NCBI GenBank assembly: GCA_900764215.1
Contig: CAAFNI010000356.1
Span: forward strand, 1-5,131
DNA length: 5,131 nucleotides
Reading direction: 5' to 3'
Source: an uncultured Sutterella sp.
GTDB taxonomy: Bacteria; Pseudomonadota; Gammaproteobacteria; Burkholderiales; Burkholderiaceae_F
A program made the translations under genes and the position numbers. The notes below the pieces were generated by a model. That model searched no databases. It was not told where the DNA came from and saw nothing but the letters and a program-made list of their open reading frames with translations. How positions within the stretch are numbered: the stretch's first letter is position 1; each line of letters begins with the position of its first letter. This document shows, piece after piece, positions 1 to 5,131 of the stretch.

Positions 1-415
1 CGCAGGGCTACGCATTGGCTACGGCATTTCCGCTGAGAGCACCGCTCAGGAGGTAGGCAGCTTCATTTCGGTCGACAGCATCAACTTCGGCGCGGCCGTG
101 GCGGCCCGTGCGTCGCTCGCCGATGCGGGCTTCCGGAAACTTTCGATTGAGACGACGGCGCTCTCGCGCGCCATCGCGGAAAAGACGCTCAAGGAGCTCG
201 GCGTCGCCTACGTGCCCTCCCAGGCGAACTTCATCTTCCATCGCTGCAAGGGCAAGCCCGGCGAGTACAAGGACGCGATGGCCAAGCGCAACGTCATCGT
301 CGGCCGCGAATTCCCGCCCATCGTCGGCTGGAATCGCCTCACCCTTGGCACACCCGGCGAAATGAAGGCTTGGGCGAAGGCGCTCAAGGCCGTTCACAAG
401 GAAGGCCTTGTGTAG
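1..415 (+). CDS. PLP-dependent aminotransferase, HisC-like (3' part only)
   Basis: This is the C-terminal 137 codons of a fold-type I aminotransferase. The reading frame enters at base 2 and stops with TAG at 413-415; the start lies outside the window. The first complete codons read AGLRIGYG, the class I/II motif whose Arg contacts the PLP phosphate. The Schiff-base Lys normally sits a few residues before it, so it should be just upstream of base 1. Further on are SQANFIF (about residues 74-80), typical of the HisC small domain, and NRLTLGTPGEM near the end, where the Arg normally binds the substrate carboxylate. Such enzymes transfer an amino group between a phosphorylated or amino-acid substrate and 2-oxoglutarate. 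The tail (VIVGREFPP) resembles HisC-like paralogues, some of which carry Tat signals, rather than biosynthetic HisC itself. Substrate and location cannot be decided without the N-terminus. A GTG at 98 is internal and not a start. No his genes are visible nearby. Confidence 0.88.
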   Translation, partial: AGLRIGYGISAESTAQEVGSFISVDSINFGAAVAARASLADAGFRKLSIETTALSRAIAEKTLKELGVAYVPSQANFIFHRCKGKPGEYKDAMAKRNVIVGREFPPIVGWNRLTLGTPGEMKAWAKALKAVHKEGLV

Positions 416-484
416 GGCGGTGAAGCCGGCATTTGAGAGGGCCTGACCGGAGCCGGCGTTGAGCTCTACGGTCGGAGTCTGATG

Positions 485-525
485 ACGGGATTGCTTCCGA
501 GGAAGGGAGCAATCCCGTTTTTTTT
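485..525 (+). terminator. Intrinsic terminator of the aminotransferase gene
   Basis: An 11-bp perfect stem (acgggattgct at 485-495 with agcaatcccgt at 508-518) encloses a 12-base loop that can pair further (ttcc with ggaa). It runs directly into eight T residues (518-525). It lies 69 bases after the TAG stop. This is the strongest terminator in the window and isolates the aminotransferase from the autotransporter. Confidence 0.93.
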
Positions 526-723
526 ACGGTACCCAGTGGCGTACAAGGCGACATGAGTCCAGCGGCAAACGGAACAGCAATGCATGGCAAAGAGCTGAGC
601 GGTGATCAGTCTCCAACTTTGACGCCATCCCTTTAATGCGATCCTGTTGAGGGTCGTTTAGAAATGCCTCAGCCATAGGTGAGTTGTCAACAAGCAACGG
701 AAATTCCAGCGTTTCTTAAAGGA

Positions 724-757
724 CCTCATGCGAAAGTGCCGGGCTTGATTCATGAGG
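724..757 (+). promoter_or_regulatory. Inverted repeat CCTCATG/CATGAGG in the autotransporter leader
   Basis: CCTCATG (724-730) and CATGAGG (751-757) form a perfect 7-bp dyad separated by 20 bases. As DNA it could be an operator. As RNA it is a weak hairpin. The second arm, CATGAGG, occurs again at 891-897, overlapping the Shine-Dalgarno of the autotransporter. The first arm, extended to CCTCATGC (724-731), is therefore fully complementary to 890-897. The repeat is seen directly; any regulatory role is inference. Confidence 0.35.
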
Positions 758-837
758 CGGCAAGGAAAGGGGCATGCAAATCATCGCTTTTGTATGGAAC
801 GTAAGGGAAAACCCTACCCCCTCGAAGGTTCATAGAT

Positions 838-872
838 GATTCGAACAACCATCTTTGGATGGTCCTCGAATT
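838..872 (+). promoter_or_regulatory. Stem-loop in the 5' leader of the autotransporter
   Basis: The apical stem ACCATC (848-853) pairs with GATGGT (858-863) around a TTTG tetraloop. An outer stem pairs ATTCGA (839-844) with TCGAAT (866-871), with a small internal loop of three and two bases between the stems. The structure ends about 20 bases before the Shine-Dalgarno. GATGGT can alternatively pair with ACCATT (875-880, one G-U), so two exclusive folds are possible. It has no poly-T tail and is not a terminator. Confidence 0.35.
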
Positions 873-893
873 CCACCATTTTGTCTTGTGCAT

Positions 894-899
894 GAGGGG
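894..899 (+). promoter_or_regulatory. Ribosome binding site of the autotransporter
   Basis: GAGGGG lies three bases before the ATG at 903; its GAGG core is five bases away. It supports 903 as the start rather than the in-frame ATG at 855, which has no purine-rich site upstream and would put a non-signal extension of 16 residues in front of a perfect signal peptide. Confidence 0.7.
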
Positions 900-902
900 C
901 TT

Positions 903-3371
903 ATGAAGAAAACCATTTTGGCTACTGCTGTTCTGATGGCTTTTGCGAACATCGCATCTGCGACGGCAACCGATTACTCCAACCAAACCTTGGACACTGC
1001 TATTCATGTGATCGGGGATGGCAACAGCATTTCCGGCGACAACGTCAAGGTCGTCGGTTCGGAGCTGGTAACCGTGCCGGACCGAAACGAGGGTATTTAT
1101 GTCGGGAAGGGAAGCTCCGCTCATTTTGGCGGCGAGTATCTTGAGGTCAAATTTCATACGGATGATACCGCTCATGAATTTGCCGGCATTCAGGTGAACG
1201 GTCAAGCGGAATCGCAGGGGCCGGCCACGGCGGTGTTTGACTCGGACAAGACTGTCATTGACGTTTCCGGGAAGGTGGCCTCAGGAAAGTGGGGGTTCGG
1301 CTTGTTGGTGAACGGCGCTGGTACCAATACGGCGTCCGCCAAGTTTACGGGCGGCTCTGTATTCGTGAAAACAACAACGGAAGCCTACACTTCGCAAAGC
1401 GTCACGGTTAAAAGCAACGCGACTCTTGATTTTTCCAATAAGGGAGACGTCGAAATCCACGCCTACAGCCCGTTTGGCGTGACGGTCGTGGATGCTTGGG
1501 GAGAACTCACCTTCAACAACGAGGGATCTGTTCTTCTAAAGGGTGAAATCATTCCTGGAGACACGACAGGACAAACGAATGTTGTTGGGATTCAGGGAAC
1601 TAATGCCGCTTGGTCCGTCACCGACAAAGTGCAGGAATTGAAAATTGATCTGAGTGGGGCGGGCGTTGACAATAACGGCACGACTTACTCAACGGGTACC
1701 AAGGGAATTGACGCGAGCAATGTTAATTTCGACGTTCAAGCCCGGAAGTTCACAATCATCATGAACGTGGCCTCTGATGTGGAGGACGACTCTCCGGAAG
1801 GGCATACTTCTGAAAAGGCTTACGGCATATGCGCGTACAGCGGCTCCAAGATTACCATCGGCGCCAATACCGAAACGAACATCACGGTGAACGAAGGTCT
1901 GGGTACCGCCTATGGCATTGTCGTGTCTACCGGTGCTTCGCTTCATGCCGAGGGCAACACATATGTCGCCGTTGAAGGAGCGGAAGGGGCCAAGGCTTTG
2001 TTATCTTCCGGCGACAAGTCCACCATGACACTGGCGGGTGCGCAAAATGCGATCTCCGGCAATGTGATTGCGGAAGATCATGGCGCCCTGAATTTTGTTT
2101 CAGGCAAGACCTCGATCACGGGTGAGGTTTCTGTTGACGACGATTCAGCGATGTCTCTGGAGAAGGCGGCTGTCGAACTGACCGAAGGCAGCACCATGAC
2201 GGTTGACGGTTCCCTGCAGAGTACGGAAGGACAGATCATTCTCAATGACGCCGCTGCCGGCACGCTCACCATCGCAAGCCTCACGGATGGCTCCAGCCTT
2301 GAGGCCGTGGCTTCGGGCAACCTCAACGACAAGTTGGGCGGCGACCTCGATGCCTTCAACAGCGCCATCACCATCACGAACGGTGCCAAAGGCACGACCC
2401 TTGTCATGAAGGAAGGTCTTGTGGCAGGCGAAAAGACGGCCCAGCTCACCGAAGAAGGCAAGATTGACGAAACGACGGTGACCGAAAAGACGAACTCCGT
2501 CATGGCGTCTTCTCTCGAAATGGCCGCCGCCATGCCGCTTGCGATGACCCGCATCCTCACCAACGACGTGCGCAAGCGCATGGGTGATCTGCGTGCCTCG
2601 AAGGCTGCGTCGGGTGCGTGGGCGCGCTACGACGGCGGCAAGCTCTCGGGCGACAGCGGCCTTGACAGCGAGTTCCATACGATTCAGGTGGGCGTCGACA
2701 CGGTTGCGACGCCTGATGCCCCGCGCGTCGGTCTGGCCTTCAGCTACACGGACGGCGACATGGACTATGCCCGCAGCTCTTCCGACATGCAGGGCTACAG
2801 TCTCGCCGGCTACGCAACCTGGATGGCCGACAACGGCATGTTCCTTGATACGGTCGTTCGCATGGCCAAGTTCAAGAACGACATGACGGTCGACGGCCGC
2901 CTCAACGGGACGATGGACAGTCTTGCGGTCAGCGTTTCCGGTGAAACCGGCTGGCGCTTTGATCTCAACGATCTCTTCTACGTCGAACCGCGGGCAGAAG
3001 TCGCCTACACCTACCTCAATGGCGACAGCTTCACGCTCGGCGAGGCCAGCTACAAGGTCGACGGTCTGGACAGCCTGACCGGCCGTTTGGGCTTCGCTTC
3101 CGGCCTGAAGTGCCCGAACAACAAGGGCGACGTCTATCTCCGCGCGTCCGTCGTGCATGAGTTCCTCGGCGACAGCAAGATCACCGGCACGGCCTCCGGC
3201 AGCACCGGCGTGGTTGAGCTTGACGGCAAGGACACGTGGGTTGAATACGGCCTCGGCGCCAACTTCAATCTCACGGACTCGACCTACGTCTGGGCGGATG
3301 TCGAACGCACCGCAGGAAGCGTGCTTGACACCGATTGGCGTGCCACGGTTGGGGTGCGCCACTCCTTCTGA
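903..3371 (+). CDS. Autotransporter (type Va) with beta-solenoid passenger and C-terminal barrel
   Basis: The protein has 822 residues. The ATG at 903 is chosen because it opens a textbook Sec signal peptide: KK, then a hydrophobic core, with probable cleavage after ASA at residue 20. Residues 21 to about 530 are a Gly/Ser/Thr/Val-rich passenger with many short beta strands and a degenerate repeat built around a G-I/V/L turn (glycines near residues 95, 133, 192, 229, 268, 308 and 338), as expected of a beta-solenoid. Residues 531-567 form the helical linker that sits in the pore. Residues about 571-822 are the outer-membrane barrel, from GAWARYDGG through HTIQVGVD to a terminal RHSF, whose final Phe is the usual BAM signal. 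The family secretes its passenger to the cell surface. I see no protease, lipase, RGD or other catalytic motif, and only one Cys in the passenger, so adhesion or aggregation is the default inference. Length is typical for the family. Composition shifts from about 43-47% G+C in passenger samples (1381-1440, 1681-1740) to about 62% in barrel samples (2641-2700, 3121-3180), suggesting a mosaic gene. It stands alone, bounded by terminator-like hairpins on both sides. Confidence 0.95.
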   Translation: MKKTILATAVLMAFANIASATATDYSNQTLDTAIHVIGDGNSISGDNVKVVGSELVTVPDRNEGIYVGKGSSAHFGGEYLEVKFHTDDTAHEFAGIQVNGQAESQGPATAVFDSDKTVIDVSGKVASGKWGFGLLVNGAGTNTASAKFTGGSVFVKTTTEAYTSQSVTVKSNATLDFSNKGDVEIHAYSPFGVTVVDAWGELTFNNEGSVLLKGEIIPGDTTGQTNVVGIQGTNAAWSVTDKVQELKIDLSGAGVDNNGTTYSTGTKGIDASNVNFDVQARKFTIIMNVASDVEDDSPEGHTSEKAYGICAYSGSKITIGANTETNITVNEGLGTAYGIVVSTGASLHAEGNTYVAVEGAEGAKALLSSGDKSTMTLAGAQNAISGNVIAEDHGALNFVSGKTSITGEVSVDDDSAMSLEKAAVELTEGSTMTVDGSLQSTEGQIILNDAAAGTLTIASLTDGSSLEAVASGNLNDKLGGDLDAFNSAITITNGAKGTTLVMKEGLVAGEKTAQLTEEGKIDETTVTEKTNSVMASSLEMAAAMPLAMTRILTNDVRKRMGDLRASKAASGAWARYDGGKLSGDSGLDSEFHTIQVGVDTVATPDAPRVGLAFSYTDGDMDYARSSSDMQGYSLAGYATWMADNGMFLDTVVRMAKFKNDMTVDGRLNGTMDSLAVSVSGETGWRFDLNDLFYVEPRAEVAYTYLNGDSFTLGEASYKVDGLDSLTGRLGFASGLKCPNNKGDVYLRASVVHEFLGDSKITGTASGSTGVVELDGKDTWVEYGLGANFNLTDSTYVWADVERTAGSVLDTDWRATVGVRHSF

Positions 3372-3390
3372 CAATGTCGGTTGACTGACC

Positions 3391-3415
3391 GCAAGGCGGG
3401 TGACCCCGCCTTTGC
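3391..3415 (+). terminator. First hairpin after the autotransporter
   Basis: AAGGCGGG (3393-3400) pairs with CCCGCCTT (3405-3412) around a TGAC tetraloop. GC at 3391-3392 can extend the stem to 3414-3415 past one bulged T. It begins 19 bases after the stop codon. Only three T residues follow, so on its own it is a weak terminator. It may act with the next hairpin or protect the 3' end of the mRNA. Confidence 0.5.
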
Positions 3416-3426
3416 CGCGGCAATAC

Positions 3427-3464
3427 AAAACCGCTCGAGCGCGTCCAGGCGTTCGGGCGGTTTT
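3427..3464 (+). terminator. Probable bidirectional terminator of the autotransporter
   Basis: A 16-bp stem, 3427-3442 with 3449-3464, contains two G-U pairs and a six-base loop (gtccag). AAAA at the base of the left arm and TTTT at the base of the right arm give a short U-tract in both directions. It lies 55 bases after the stop codon and is the best candidate for ending the autotransporter transcript. Confidence 0.72.
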
Positions 3465-3503
3465 CATGTATGGAGAGCTTGGATTAAGGTGCGGGCTAAG
3501 GTC

Positions 3504-3533
3504 AAAAGTGCGAAGCAGCACTTCGCACTTTTT
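3504..3533. terminator. Third hairpin, terminator-like or operator dyad before the ATPase
   Basis: A perfect 12-bp stem, AAAAGTGCGAAG (3504-3515) with CTTCGCACTTTT (3521-3532), encloses a five-base loop. The stem can extend two more pairs past a bulged T. A T5 run (3529-3533) on the plus strand and A4 on the other end make it look bidirectional. It is the third dyad in 143 bases. Part of it, TTCGCACT, recurs at 3562-3569 closer to the ATPase start, so a protein-binding role is also possible. Confidence 0.5.
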
Positions 3534-3582
3534 GAAAATTAATGCTTGTTCGAACTCTCGATTCGCACTGAGGGTACACTTC

Positions 3583-3588
3583 AAGGAG
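3583..3588 (+). promoter_or_regulatory. Strong Shine-Dalgarno at an unusual distance from the ATPase ATG
   Basis: AAGGAG is a near-ideal Shine-Dalgarno but ends 25 bases before the ATG at 3614, where no other purine-rich site is visible. In the ATPase frame the only start-like codon between them is CTG at 3602, 13 bases downstream; a TGA at 3569 closes the frame upstream. A TTG at 3598 lies in a different frame. The motif is certain; whether it drives the ATPase is not. Confidence 0.4.
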
Positions 3589-3613
3589 TGCTCATCATTG
3601 CCTGGCACGAAAC

Positions 3614-4846
3614 ATGTCTCAAAAAATCATTCCGCGTCCGGCCTACATCAAGCAATTGCAAACTTGGCGAGGCACGGGCCTCATCAAGATCATCATGGGG
3701 CCCCGCCGCTGCGGGAAGTCCTTCCTCCTGCACCTCTTTCGAGAGGTGCTCCGCGCGGAAGGCGTCGGCGATGACCGCCTGCTCACGTACGACCTCAACC
3801 GCTTCGACAATCTGAGGTTCCATGATCCGCTCGTGCTTCATGAAGACATTTTCCGCTGCAGGGCAAAGAGCGGGCAGACCTTCGTGTTCATCGACGAAAT
3901 TCAGGCGTGCCGGGATTTCGAAAAGCTTCTCAGCAGCCTTGAGCACGAGGAGGGACTCGACATTTACGTGACGGGGTCGAACGCCTGCATGCTCTCGGGC
4001 GAGCTGATGACCTATCTCACCGGCCGCTACATCTCGATCGAAATGCTGCCGCTTTCCTTTGCCGAATTCAGGGGAGCCGTGCGGGAGGACGGTCTTTCGG
4101 CCGACGAAGACTTCGATCGCTACCTCCGAGTCGGATCCTGTCCGGCGGTGGTGCCGTTTCGGCACGATCCCTGCGCTGTGGATGGGTACTATGAGCTTCT
4201 GATCGACTTGATGATCTACAAGGACGTCGGGCAGCGGCTGCGAATGAAGGATCCGACGCTCCTCAAGCGCTTGATCGGCGTGCTCGCGTCGGGCATCGGG
4301 AGCGCCGTGTCGGCGCGGCGCATTTCCAACGCGCTGACGTCGGTTGAGGGACGGCGGGAGGTTTCCGACGTCACCGTCGGCAGATATCTCGAGGCGCTGA
4401 CGCAGTGCTGCATGTTCGTGCAGGGAAGGCGCTTCGACATCAGAGGCAATGCGGCCCTCTCCGGGCGGGAAAAGTACTATTTGACCGATCCGGGCATGCG
4501 GGACCGCATCTCGGCTACAGCCGAACGTGATCCGGAGCATCTTCTTGAAAACGCCATTTTCCTCGAACTCAAGCGCCGCCATGCGCAGGTCTGGGCAGGC
4601 AGGGTCGACGAGACGGAGATCGATTTCGTTTGCCGGGACGGAGATGGCACGACCTATTTCCAAGTCGCGGCCACGGTGCTCGAGGCGGATGCGCTCGAGA
4701 GGGAGCTTCGCCCGTTCGGCAGGCTTCGTGACCGTCATCCGTGCGTGCTGTTGACGCTCGATCGTTTCGGCGTCGATCGAAATGTGAACGGCGTGCGGAT
4801 CCTCAACGTCGTCGACTGGCTTCTGGATTCGCAAAGCCCATCTTGA
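3614..4846 (+). CDS. AAA_14 / DUF4143 family ATPase
   Basis: This 410-residue protein has the architecture of the common but functionally ill-defined AAA_14-DUF4143 P-loop ATPases, at the family's usual length of about 380-430. The N-terminal AAA core shows Walker A GPRRCGKS (29-36), Walker B FVFIDEIQ (90-97, with Asp94-Glu95), sensor-1-like TGSNA (120-124) and the family GRY (137-139) followed by LPLSFAEF. The middle carries a winged-helix-like segment, SARRISNAL (from 233) through KYYLTDPG (287-294). The C-terminal DUF4143 part has LLENAIFLEL (310-319), then ETEIDFV (Asp337) and YFQVA. This layout resembles a PD-(D/E)xK nuclease fold with Gln350 where an active nuclease would carry Lys. It is cytosolic, with no signal or membrane segment. 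No partner gene is adjacent, so no pathway can be assigned. ATG 3614 is the first canonical start in frame and gives the expected family N-terminus; CTG 3602 would add four residues. Confidence 0.92.
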   Translation: MSQKIIPRPAYIKQLQTWRGTGLIKIIMGPRRCGKSFLLHLFREVLRAEGVGDDRLLTYDLNRFDNLRFHDPLVLHEDIFRCRAKSGQTFVFIDEIQACRDFEKLLSSLEHEEGLDIYVTGSNACMLSGELMTYLTGRYISIEMLPLSFAEFRGAVREDGLSADEDFDRYLRVGSCPAVVPFRHDPCAVDGYYELLIDLMIYKDVGQRLRMKDPTLLKRLIGVLASGIGSAVSARRISNALTSVEGRREVSDVTVGRYLEALTQCCMFVQGRRFDIRGNAALSGREKYYLTDPGMRDRISATAERDPEHLLENAIFLELKRRHAQVWAGRVDETEIDFVCRDGDGTTYFQVAATVLEADALERELRPFGRLRDRHPCVLLTLDRFGVDRNVNGVRILNVVDWLLDSQSPS

Positions 4847-4873
4847 AAAGGTTTCAAGCCTTTCGAACCAAAA

Positions 4874-4915
4874 CGTTGAACCGCGGCCTCCCACATGAAG
4901 GACCGCGGTTCGATG
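4874..4915 (-). terminator. Hairpin between convergent genes, best as minus-strand terminator
   Basis: GAACCGCGG (4878-4886) pairs with CCGCGGTTC (4903-4911). Including two G-U pairs, the stem extends to 4874 and 4915. Inside, CCT (4887-4889) can pair with AGG (4899-4901). On the minus strand the stem is followed by TTTT (complement of 4870-4873), whereas on the plus strand no T-run follows. It therefore probably ends the siderophore-binding protein gene. It may also act as a weak plus-strand stop for the ATPase, whose stop codon is 27 bases away. Confidence 0.6.
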
Positions 4916-4943
4916 ATCATTGATGGGTCACGGTGCGACGGGC

Positions 4944-5131
4944 TTACTTCGCGATCCCGAGCGCTTTTTCAACGTCCCCGAACATCATGTCGGTGGCGCG
5001 CAGGCCGCCTTCGGCGAGGTACCAGGCGGGGGAGTTGAGGTAGACGATGCGGCCTTCTCGAGCGGCGGCGGTCTTCTCGACGAGCGGGTTGGCCATCCCG
5101 TCGCGGGCCAGCCGGGCGCCGGGGCGGGAGA
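4944..5131 (-). CDS. Siderophore/iron ABC transporter substrate-binding protein (C-terminal end only)
   Basis: The minus strand is open from the window edge to a TAA stop (plus-strand TTA at 4944-4946), giving the last 61 residues. The start is outside the window. The sequence contains NPLVEKTAAAREGRIVYL followed by SPAWYLAEGGL and ends in a short charged helix, DVEKALGIAK. A pattern of N-P-L, K/R-x-G-R-I-V-Y-L and W-Y-L-A-x-G-G near the C-terminus is what I associate with periplasmic ferri-siderophore binding proteins of the FatB/YclQ type (Fe3+-siderophore periplasmic-binding fold). These hand the ligand to an inner-membrane permease and ATPase. No transporter partner is visible because the gene reads out of the window. 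It converges on the ATPase gene, with 97 bases between the two stop codons. The ligand cannot be inferred from this fragment. Confidence 0.75.
   Translation of the reverse strand, partial: SRPGARLARDGMANPLVEKTAAAREGRIVYLNSPAWYLAEGGLRATDMMFGDVEKALGIAK

Larger units (their letters stand above)
526..902. other. Non-coding leader region upstream of the autotransporter
   Basis: This 377-base stretch has no open frame that looks like a protein on either strand. Composition drops relative to the flanking genes: a hand count of 601-660 gives 28 G+C in 60. It holds an inverted repeat at 724-757, a stem-loop at 838-872 and the Shine-Dalgarno at 894-899. Isolated promoter-like hexamers exist, such as TTGACG at 619-624 and TTGTCA at 684-689. 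None has a good -10 box at 16-18 bases, so no promoter is called. The autotransporter promoter must nevertheless lie here because a strong terminator closes the upstream gene. Confidence 0.7.

Noticed and set aside
426..457. GCCGGC repeated at 426-431 and 452-457 as a possible hairpin after the aminotransferase
   Set aside because: The arms are only six bases with a 20-base loop and no T-run. The real terminator is at 485-525.
619..720. Promoter-like hexamers TTGACG (619-624) and TTGTCA (684-689)
   Set aside because: Neither has an acceptable -10 box at 16-18 bases, so they are not called as promoters.
855..902. A 16-residue N-terminal extension of the autotransporter starting at ATG 855
   Set aside because: There is no Shine-Dalgarno before 855, and the extension would bury the signal peptide that begins perfectly at 903.
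750..1205. A 151-codon minus-strand open frame over the autotransporter leader and signal peptide
   Set aside because: It has no domain-like pattern and no clear ribosome binding site, and it overlaps the certain start of the autotransporter.
2649..2660. GDSG at residues 583-586, resembling a serine-protease active site
   Set aside because: It lies in an extracellular loop or turn at the start of the barrel, not in the passenger, and no matching His and Asp regions are present.
2145..3608. A 487-codon open frame on the minus strand opposite the autotransporter barrel
   Set aside because: It is antisense to an unmistakable barrel, is rich in Arg, Ala, Val and His as expected of a shadow of GC-rich codons, and has no recognisable domain.
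3400..3774. A plus-strand open frame across the intergenic hairpins into the ATPase gene, with a TTG at 3598 well placed after AAGGAG
   Set aside because: Its translation is the low-complexity His/Pro/Arg-rich type expected from an out-of-frame reading of the ATPase. A leader peptide remains only a remote possibility.
3581..4894. A 437-codon open frame on the minus strand opposite the ATPase
   Set aside because: The plus frame has all Walker and DUF4143 motifs. The minus frame is a composition-driven mirror with no motif and runs into intergenic hairpins.

Overview
The window reads as a stretch of a moderately GC-rich Gram-negative chromosome. It contains a classical (type Va) autotransporter with an outer-membrane beta-barrel, a periplasmic siderophore-binding protein and an exported or cytosolic HisC-like aminotransferase. 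The autotransporter's conserved linker/barrel style, together with an AAA_14/DUF4143 ATPase, suggests a gut betaproteobacterium of the Sutterellaceae type (Sutterella/Parasutterella relatives). That assignment comes from memory of family style, not from a search, and is tentative.

Layout. Bases 1-415 (+) hold the 3' end of a PLP-dependent aminotransferase of the histidinol-phosphate aminotransferase fold, closed by a strong intrinsic terminator at 485-525. Bases 526-902 hold no convincing gene. They form a lower-GC leader region with several inverted repeats, one of which is complementary to the Shine-Dalgarno of the next gene. Bases 903-3371 (+) encode a complete 822-residue autotransporter: signal peptide, beta-solenoid passenger, helical linker and a 12-strand-type barrel ending in Phe. 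Bases 3372-3613 hold three consecutive hairpins. Bases 3614-4846 (+) encode a complete 410-residue AAA_14/DUF4143 ATPase. Bases 4944-5131 (-) are the C-terminal 61 codons of a siderophore/heme-type ABC transporter substrate-binding protein that converges on the ATPase, with a shared hairpin between them at 4874-4915.

The genes do not look like one operon. Each plus-strand gene is separated from the next by terminator-like structure and a gap of about 240-490 bases, so they are best read as independent single-gene units. No obvious defence system, CRISPR array, tRNA, rRNA or insertion sequence is visible. The points most worth a second look are: the mosaic composition of the autotransporter (a lower-GC leader and passenger joined to a high-GC barrel cassette), possible RNA-level control in its leader, the degenerate passenger repeat, and the cluster of dyads with a displaced Shine-Dalgarno in front of the ATPase.
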